Assembly: GCA_910588215.1 (NCBI GenBank)
Contig: CAJUQJ010000056.1
Coordinates: 1-21,418 of the forward strand
DNA from: an uncultured Lachnospiraceae bacterium
GTDB taxonomy: Bacteria > Bacillota > Clostridia > Lachnospirales > Lachnospiraceae
Direction: 5' to 3'
Length of the DNA stretch: 21,418 bases
Position 1 is the first letter of the stretch. Every line of letters starts with the position of its first letter. This document shows, one piece after another, positions 17,301 to 21,418 of the stretch. Under the pieces are notes generated by a model, which had not been told where the DNA came from, did no database searches, and saw only the letters and a program-made list of their open reading frames with translations. Position numbers and translations under genes: made by a program.

Positions 17301-19372
17301 TTGCAGGATGTCTCCACATTCTGATAGGATGCCGTGACAACAGCCTCACCGGCTTTCGCCGACGATCCGTCCCCTGCGATCTTCACCAGTCCTGCCTCTA
17401 CTTTAACAAGCGCAGGATCACTGCTCTTCCAGGATGCCTCGACAGGATTCACCTCGATGCCGTCCACATACAATTTCAACTGCTGTCCCTTCTCCAGGTC
17501 GTCTTCGTTACTTCTGTCCAGTGTAAGACTCGTCTTATTTAAGCTCAGAGCCGGATAATACTTATCATCGGGCATATTCTGATAGACCGGAATCTTAAAG
17601 ACAAAGGCAGAATTTAGGGACCCCGCATTGGCATACATCTTCTTCGTACTGGAAGATTCGCTGGCCGGCGCCTGGATATTCTGCATATACTGGTGATTAT
17701 AGATACCGTAGGGACTGTTCTTATCTACATTAAATTTCTCCAGGTAGATTGTATCCTGATATTTCAAAATATAGTTGTTACCGATCGTGGCAGCGCCGCC
17801 CTCGAGAGATTTATAGCGGGTATTCCAGCCTTTCTCCTTCGCATACGTCAGTCCCTTTACGATTTTCTCCGTCGTAGAAGCGCCGTTGACACCCACATTG
17901 AAGAAATTGTAATACCCCTCATAGCCGGGATAGGTGCCGGAAATCAGCCCGGAATTGCCCTGGCCCTGCTCCTGATATACCCGGGACGCCAGATGAATCG
18001 GGCTCAGTTTCCGGTTTTTACCGATCTCAAAGAATGCCTGCGCATAAGTACGCCGCGCAGAATCATCAGGCAGAACCCCTTTCATAAAAGTTCCGTTCAA
18101 AAAGGACTGTACTGCTGCCTGCGTATGATAGGAGCCGTTGAAAGTCAGCTGTTCAAACTGAAATATATAAGTTTCACTCAAAAAATTGCGCGGATCCATA
18201 TGATAAGCGACCGCCGGCTTTGTTGCATAATACCATCCGCTCTCGCTCGGGCACGGAGCACCTACCCAGCCTTTAGAAGCATTGCTTGTCAGGTTCTGGA
18301 TCAGGCTCTTGTCGCCCATCTCCTTTGACACTGCCGTATTGAAATCAAGTCCTGTATTCATAGGCACGAACGTCCAGTTCGGATGTTCATTCTTCAAACT
18401 CCTGAGCGCACTCTGATAAGCCCCCGGGAATGCCGTGATATCCGAAGTATCTATGGCGTAGGGCATCATAGCATAGGATGACATGCCATAAGCTGAGAAC
18501 GCATATTCGTCACCGCTTTGCAGAATAGGAACCAGATACGCTTCCTCCCATGCCAACCAGTCCTCATCAGAATATGCCAGATAATAGCTCTGCACATATC
18601 CTGTACCTTCCACACCATCCTGCCAGAACCGCACTTCATACCAAACGTCCTCTTCTGTGATCGTAAGACCATTCACATAGAGTGTCTGCCCGCTGTGCAG
18701 CGTTGCCACACCTTCACTGTCCTTATCCGGCATCCGTCTGCTTTGGTAAGTGTCGGTGTGATAAAGGAGCGCCATCAGATCTTTGCCGGCAAGCAGCCGG
18801 GCAAAGGCATCCTCAGCCTCCCTGATCATGGCTTCTCTCTCTGCATCCAGGCTGTTCTCCGAGACCGACTGCAGGTCATTCTCCGAGACAGAAGTCAAGT
18901 CGTTCTCCGAGATAGAATCCGAATCGTTGCCCGATATGGATCCTGCGTCCTCACCCAGTGTGGAATCTGCGCCATCATCCGGTTCAGTGTCTGCATCTTC
19001 GCCCGATTCTGAATCTGTATCTTCATCCGGTGAGGAATCTATGTCTTCACCTGGTTCGGAATCTGTATCTTCATCTGGTTCAGCGTCTGCGTCATCGCCC
19101 GACTCAGCATCTGCGTCTTCACTTGGTTCGGAGTCTGTGCCTTCGCCCGATTCAGGATCATTCTCCCCATCGGATACAGAATCCGCCTTCTCCGTGTTAT
19201 CCGCCTCCGCCGCATCATCTGTGCTTTGCGCTACGGCACTGCTGCCGCCTTCCTCCGCCGCAAGCGCCTGTATCGAACTGCTCTCCATACATAGCGCAAA
19301 ACACAGAATAAATGCCGTCAATCGACATTGTACAGTGTATTTTTTTCGTTTTTTTATTATAAAATGTTTCAT
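14384..19372 (-). CDS. Giant modular secreted peptidoglycan N-acetylglucosaminidase (autolysin-like), 1662 aa
   Basis: Likely cleaves the GlcNAc-MurNAc backbone of peptidoglycan outside the cell. A signal peptide (residues 1-39, ending ALAAE) is followed by an octapeptide-repeat acidic linker (about 77-180), an SH3-like segment (about 220-265, LHSGQTLYVNGLTITEEDVWYEVRF) and a glucosaminidase domain (about 310-600). That domain contains HLASRVYQEQGQGNSGLISG, with probable catalytic Glu E468, and YYNFFNVGV (487-495). After it come three Big_2-like Ig domains (about 605-902, with WSSSNTKVAKVSA and WSSSDDKVATV) and an InlB/Flg_new-like module (about 903-977, FIGWYTGKNGTG). Some seven MBG-like units (983-1658) finish the protein, each with DYTVSYxN and GKGNYKGxxxxxFRI-type cores. 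No LPXTG is seen. The start follows from the signal peptide; the ribosome site (GTGG or a distant AAGGA) is weak. The catalytic domain call is good, the tail's ligands unknown. Confidence 0.88.
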   Translation of the reverse strand: MKHFIIKKRKKYTVQCRLTAFILCFALCMESSSIQALAAEEGGSSAVAQSTDDAAEADNTEKADSVSDGENDPESGEGTDSEPSEDADAESGDDADAEPDEDTDSEPGEDIDSSPDEDTDSESGEDADTEPDDGADSTLGEDAGSISGNDSDSISENDLTSVSENDLQSVSENSLDAEREAMIREAEDAFARLLAGKDLMALLYHTDTYQSRRMPDKDSEGVATLHSGQTLYVNGLTITEEDVWYEVRFWQDGVEGTGYVQSYYLAYSDEDWLAWEEAYLVPILQSGDEYAFSAYGMSSYAMMPYAIDTSDITAFPGAYQSALRSLKNEHPNWTFVPMNTGLDFNTAVSKEMGDKSLIQNLTSNASKGWVGAPCPSESGWYYATKPAVAYHMDPRNFLSETYIFQFEQLTFNGSYHTQAAVQSFLNGTFMKGVLPDDSARRTYAQAFFEIGKNRKLSPIHLASRVYQEQGQGNSGLISGTYPGYEGYYNFFNVGVNGASTTEKIVKGLTYAKEKGWNTRYKSLEGGAATIGNNYILKYQDTIYLEKFNVDKNSPYGIYNHQYMQNIQAPASESSSTKKMYANAGSLNSAFVFKIPVYQNMPDDKYYPALSLNKTSLTLDRSNEDDLEKGQQLKLYVDGIEVNPVEASWKSSDPALVKVEAGLVKIAGDGSSAKAGEAVVTASYQNVETSCKVKVVISLQEITLDKTEIALRRPDTVVEDETGLNEAEKTENTDTASLQVSFVPPDTTADKTITWSSSNTKVAKVSADPEDPSRAVVTAVGKGEAAITAKASKAGSSPVRTATCQVKVSAPIYQAALTNPNAKDTDTDEQTTLLAGQGVNLAAEYWPKDTTSDTQIAWSSSDDKVATVRNGSVKALSKGKAVITARMSGCEQGYTAQHTVLVEECSVIFMKKDGETILKNQQALYGAVLPEQDFPEAEEVQGSLFIGWYTGKNGTGSRFDRTTAVYQQETVVYPYYEEQGKGFYVLPVGDQIYTGSALKPEVQVYDSVSYGDGSRELIALEQGRDYTVSYKNNKKVSINGQAMPQIIVKGKGNYKGTETVSFRILPKALTDTDITADHITAAYSGRTIKSSPAVYRDGKKLKKNTDYTVTYPQTGTGAYQTAGTYPIKITGKGGYTGTITVYETITQKVLLSKVTIEKIPAQTYSNALVDKEQGIGIRPESLKISYRKEPLVESTDGGMTGDYTVSYTNNTAVGTATATITAVEGSAYAGSRSVTYKIVGTSLARAAVEGLENKEYTGREEDVRQTPGACRLVLDGRELTESTDGGVTGDYVVSYSNISKAGTASILFKGINEYTGQIKKTYKITACQLGSNETGINPAITLQYYTQDAPDDLQQISNLSQIVTPYMKGGSRPAVVLTFQGIELVQGKDFTVKYANNKTVTPTGAEGADERKLPKITVTGKGNYKGSITGFFRITDGRLAQDNGKLTMTAKDVVYKNKKNAFKSSVVLTDCNGAKLSAGKDYDRNLAYTYAEDAYVCVKDVTTGTKSVQNGATDNSDNGVTLKRAGETVEADDIPQAGTKIRVTARGTGFYAGDGAAKISAVYRIVQADIAKAKVKVQAKEYNNGKAVTLTEEDLVLTVNGSQEPLKYGTDYSIDETTYAKNQNKGKASVTVRGLGNYGGEKKITYTIGAKLLVWWKNLFYKN
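18857..19144 (-). repeat. Twelve-unit 24-bp (8-residue) repeat array in the glucosaminidase linker
   Basis: Residues 77-172 fall into twelve consecutive 8-residue units without a gap. The early ones read EDADAESG, EDTDSEPG, EDIDSSPD and EDTDSESG. The later ones grade into EDAGSISG, NDSDSISE, NDLTSVSE and NDLQSVSE, and a decayed thirteenth unit (NSLDAERE) ends at residue 180. The DNA keeps a 24-bp period, so the array probably grew by tandem duplication and could vary in copy number. Confidence 0.85.
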
Positions 19373-19434
19373 TACACCACTTTTTCCTTTCTGGAACTAC
19401 AATTAACAAAATATTATGTCTACCTGTTTTTTCT

Positions 19435-19463
19435 ATAATATCATGTTTTCGGAATATTTCCAG
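19435..19463 (-). promoter_or_regulatory. Weak candidate promoter for the glucosaminidase gene
   Basis: Minus-strand CTGGAA (19463-19458) and TATTAT (19440-19435) are spaced by 17 bp, placing the start about 55 nt before the ATG at 19372. The -10 is good but the -35 matches at only three positions. The whole 19373-19519 spacer is AT-rich and lies between divergent genes. Confidence 0.3.
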
Positions 19464-19519
19464 TGAAAAAAATGTGTAAATTATTTCCAAAAATAGAGCC
19501 AGAAACGAGGTAAAGCAAT

Positions 19520-19837
19520 ATGGAAAAGAAAATTTATATTACAGAGGAAGAACGGGCAAAGTGCCAAAAGGTGGCTGATGCATTTGCGGAGCTGTATGAG
19601 CTAACGGATGTTGTAGTGGTTGATGTCGGCAGATACGGTTTTGTGATGCTGAAATACTATGCTCCGCTGCATGGATTTGAAGAAGATGCAATATTTACGG
19701 ACAGCAGAGCATTATTTGAGGGGTTATGACAGGAATGGCTTGATATGAAGCTGTATCTTATAGCAAAAGGCACTCCATTGATAGAAAAAGGGTGTCAGGG
19801 TGTGTTTGAGAGTCTGCCAAAAGAAAACAGTCGGTAA
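19520..19837 (+). pseudogene. Small conserved-looking gene interrupted by an in-frame TGA (69 aa, then 35 codons more)
   Basis: The first part encodes a 69-residue acidic protein starting MEKKIYITEEERAKCQKV and ending FTDSRALFEGL. The codon after Leu69 is TGA (19727-19729). The same frame then continues for 35 sense codons (QEWLDMKLYLIAKG..., ending LPKENSR) to a TAA at 19835-19837. The sequence around the TGA would read LWQEWLDMKL if it were TGG, a natural continuation of an amphipathic helix, so a single TGG-to-TGA change in a 105-residue protein is the simplest reading. I do not know its function. My impression, unchecked, is that similar small proteins occur in Firmicutes conjugative elements. 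The ribosome site is GAGG nine bases upstream. A genuinely 69-residue product, or re-initiation at the in-frame ATG 19745, cannot be excluded. Confidence 0.6.
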
Positions 19838-19943
19838 TTATTGGAAGGAAAGCTGATTTCGCACAAAAGGCGGAAATAAGGCTGTAGGATAAATTCTAAA
19901 GAAGAAAACTCCCTAAATTGGAGAATAGGCTTGCCTTAAACAC

Positions 19944-19972
19944 TTGAAACTATTCGGTTGGACGCATATAAT
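19944..19972 (+). promoter_or_regulatory. Strong sigma-A-type promoter for the HTH/two-component operon
   Basis: TTGAAA (19944-19949, one mismatch) and TATAAT (19967-19972, perfect) are separated by exactly 17 bp. Transcription would start near 19979, about 30 nt before the HTH gene, whose AAGGAG lies at 19994-19999. Apart from this promoter, 19838-20008 shows nothing recognisable. Confidence 0.75.
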
Positions 19973-20008
19973 TATAGCTGTTAGAAATTTGAGAAGGAGT
20001 GAGTAAGA

Positions 20009-20200
20009 ATGTTTGAGTATATTTCTGCGCCAAAAGCCGCAAAGAAATGGGGTATTTCAGAAAGGCGGGTACAGAAGCTATGTGAGGATGGGCGCATATC
20101 TGGAGTGGCAAAATTCAGCCGTATGTGGCTGATTCCGAAAGATGCCCCAAAACCGGTGGATGGGAGAATAAAGGGAAGAAAGGAAGGAGAGAGCAAATGA
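20009..20200 (+). CDS. Small excisionase/MerR-like helix-turn-helix DNA-binding protein, 63 aa
   Basis: A single-domain protein whose first 45 residues match the HTH_17/excisionase-like fold. ISAPKAAKKWGISERRVQKLC (about 5-25) forms the helix-turn-helix, then GRISGVAKFSRMWLIPKDAPKP is the wing. A basic tail (GRIKGRKEGESK) completes it. Proteins of this size act as recombination directionality factors or as small transcription regulators; with no integrase in view, an autoregulator of the downstream two-component genes is the likelier reading, by inference. The start has AAGGAG nine bases upstream. Its TGA overlaps the response-regulator ATG (ATGA), so the two are translationally coupled. Confidence 0.8.
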   Translation: MFEYISAPKAAKKWGISERRVQKLCEDGRISGVAKFSRMWLIPKDAPKPVDGRIKGRKEGESK

Positions 20201-20883
20201 AACGGCTGTTTTTACTGGAGGATGATCCCGGCCTGATAAACGGGCTTTCTTTTGCCTTAAAAAGGCAGGGCTATGAAATAACGGTTGCTCGCACTACTTT
20301 GGAGACAGATGCATTGTGGGAAAAGGAAGAATATGATCTGGCTGTTTTGGATGTATCGCTTCCTGACGGCTCCGGTTTTGATTTCTGCAAAAAAATAAGG
20401 CAGACCTCAAAAATGCCTATTATGTTCCTCACTGCCGCTGATGAAGAAACAGATATTATCATGGGGCTTGATATCGGGGGTGACGATTATATCACGAAAC
20501 CGTTCAAGCTGGCAGTGTTCCTTTCGAGAATCAACGCCCTGATCCGCAGGAGTGAAAATTTTAACACTGCTGTTACAGAATTAAATTCAGGCGGTATCAA
20601 TATCCGGCTTTTAAAAGGTGAAGTATATAAAAGGGGAGAATTGGTTGAACTGACAGCAAGTGAGTATAAACTGTTGTGCCTGTTTATGGAAAACCCTGAC
20701 CAGATACTTTCTTCAGAACAGATTTTAAGCAGATTGTGGGACTGTAACGAAAGCTATATAGATAATAATTCCCTTACAGTATATATCCGCAGGCTTCGGA
20801 CAAAAATTGAGGATAATCCGGGAGAACCGAAACGAATCGTTACTATCCGTGGTATGGGGTATAAATGGAACACTGTGGATTGA
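20197..20883 (+). CDS. OmpR/PhoB-family response regulator, 228 aa
   Basis: Phosphorylation-controlled transcription factor paired with the next gene. The receiver domain (1-118) has the acidic pocket E8-D9-D10, the phospho-acceptor D52 (LAVLDVSLPDGSG), T79 (MFLTAAD) and K101 (DDYITKPF). The C-terminal winged helix (about 132-225) has LTASEYKLLCLFMENPDQILS, the recognition region NSLTVYIRRLRTKIED, and the closing IVTIRGMGYKW. All residues needed for phosphotransfer are present. Start at 20197, because AAGGAG lies seven bases upstream and the ATGA overlap with the HTH gene fixes it; the frame is open further upstream to ATG 20125, but that reads through the HTH gene. With a BceS-like partner it may control a peptide-antibiotic transporter lying past the right edge. 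Confidence 0.95.
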   Translation: MKRLFLLEDDPGLINGLSFALKRQGYEITVARTTLETDALWEKEEYDLAVLDVSLPDGSGFDFCKKIRQTSKMPIMFLTAADEETDIIMGLDIGGDDYITKPFKLAVFLSRINALIRRSENFNTAVTELNSGGINIRLLKGEVYKRGELVELTASEYKLLCLFMENPDQILSSEQILSRLWDCNESYIDNNSLTVYIRRLRTKIEDNPGEPKRIVTIRGMGYKWNTVD

Positions 20884-20891
20884 GGTGCAGG

Positions 20892-21418
20892 ATGAAAATA
20901 TTGGTAAACCGGAAAATCAAATGGCTCTTTGGCGGTATTCTGCTGTGCGTTTTGTTTTTTACATTGATTGCGGCCTTGCTCATGGTGTTTGAAGTCAGAA
21001 ATGCAGCAGTTTATACAATAGCCTGTTTTTTGCTGATGAGCGCTGCAATACTGGCGCTTTTGTTTGGGTATTTCAGGCAGCAGCATAAAATCATGGAAAA
21101 CGCTATATTACAGATTAAAGAATATATATCCGGCAACAAGGAAGTTACGATTGAATGTAATGATGAGGGCGAATTATACAGATTGTTCCATGAAGTAAAT
21201 TCCCTGGTTGCTATCTTAAATGCCCATGCAGAGAACGAAAAAAGCGCAAAGAAATTCCTGAAGAATACCATATCTGATATTTCGCACCAGTTAAAGACAC
21301 CGCTTGCTGCCCTGAATATTTATATCGGACTGATACAGGGCGAAGCAGAAGGACAGGGGGCAGTTCAGGAGTTTTCCAGACTTTCCGAACAGGAACTTGA
21401 CCGTATTGAAGGACTTGT
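20892..21418 (+). CDS. Sensor histidine kinase, BceS-like intramembrane-sensing type, N-terminal 175 residues (cut by window edge)
   Basis: The frame from ATG 20892 stays open to the right edge. Two membrane helices (about 11-33 and 40-60) are joined by a loop of only a few residues (FEVRNAAV), the layout of intramembrane-sensing kinases that have no real extracellular sensor. A coiled-coil-like linker leads to the dimerisation and phospho-acceptor helix, where DISHQLKTPLAAL places the phospho-histidine at H132. The ATP-binding domain lies outside the window. It starts eight bases after the response-regulator stop, with GAGGTGCAGG just before it. Such kinases usually sense flux through a partner BceAB-type ABC transporter; that the transporter follows here is prediction only. 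Confidence 0.92.
   Translation, partial: MKILVNRKIKWLFGGILLCVLFFTLIAALLMVFEVRNAAVYTIACFLLMSAAILALLFGYFRQQHKIMENAILQIKEYISGNKEVTIECNDEGELYRLFHEVNSLVAILNAHAENEKSAKKFLKNTISDISHQLKTPLAALNIYIGLIQGEAEGQGAVQEFSRLSEQELDRIEGL

Noticed and set aside
18857..19144. Regular 24-bp repeats considered as a CRISPR array
   Set aside because: The units are adjacent with no spacers, keep a reading frame and encode phased octapeptides inside a long gene.
18783..19406. Plus-strand Ser-rich frames opposite the acidic linker
   Set aside because: They are the reverse complement of the 24-bp repeat array; low complexity alone explains the openness.
19434..19439. Plus-strand TATAAT as a promoter for the gene at 19520
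   Set aside because: No acceptable -35 lies 16-18 bp upstream; the same bases better serve as a minus-strand -10 for the glucosaminidase gene.
19215..19490. Minus-strand 91-codon frame covering the upstream region and start of the glucosaminidase gene
   Set aside because: It overlaps the signal-peptide frame and the promoter spacer in another phase and shows no protein-like features.
20125..20196. 24-codon N-terminal extension of the response regulator
   Set aside because: It lies within the HTH gene in another frame, while ATG 20197 has a good ribosome site and begins exactly at the receiver fold.

Overview
The window looks like chromosome of a Gram-positive anaerobe of the Clostridia, most likely a gut Lachnospiraceae. 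The signs are purine-rich ribosome binding sites just upstream of nearly every start, a Clostridia-type glucosaminidase (ASRVYQEQG ... YYNFFNVG), BspA-type leucine-rich repeats, and acidic S/D/E-rich linkers ending in (V/I)SEN tetrapeptides. This is inference; there is no rRNA or other taxonomic marker here.

Region 1 (1-8.9 kb) is a glycan or glycoconjugate locus. On the minus strand, reading right to left, there is a GT2 glycosyltransferase (8878-8129), a large GT-C-like polytopic membrane protein (8073-5689) and a second large polytopic membrane protein (5707-3311) whose start overlaps the previous stop by 19 nt. A lone plus-strand GT2 gene (2288-3298) follows. It converges on the membrane protein gene and diverges from a minus-strand GT4 gene (2141-1089). 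The GT4 gene is followed by a further GT2 gene (956-63). The cytoplasmic GT2/GT4 enzymes plausibly build a lipid-linked glycan, and the two membrane proteins could transfer or modify sugars outside the membrane.

Region 2 (9.0-19.4 kb) holds two giant secreted proteins on the minus strand. One is a 1667-residue BspA/LRR plus Ig-like surface protein (14088-9085), ending at a clear intrinsic terminator. The other is a 1662-residue peptidoglycan glucosaminidase with SH3-like, Ig-like, InlB-like and MBG-like modules (19372-14384). Both have a signal peptide followed by a long acidic linker, and neither has a sortase motif. In the glucosaminidase the linker is a regular array of 8-residue units. 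A perfect 14+14 bp inverted repeat sits in the leader of the LRR gene.

Region 3 (19.5 kb to the right edge) is on the plus strand, more AT-rich and unlike the rest. It holds a small gene interrupted by an in-frame TGA, then a strong sigma-A-type promoter driving a small HTH protein, an OmpR-type response regulator (ATGA overlap) and a BceS-like intramembrane-sensing histidine kinase cut by the window edge. It resembles cargo of Firmicutes conjugative elements, so the chromosome/mobile-element boundary may lie near 19.4-19.5 kb. No integrase, att site, tRNA, CRISPR array or insertion sequence is visible.

A working model is that the glycosyltransferases decorate the cell surface, possibly including the Ser/Thr-rich linkers of the two neighbouring surface proteins. 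The adjacency is seen; the functional link is hypothesis.
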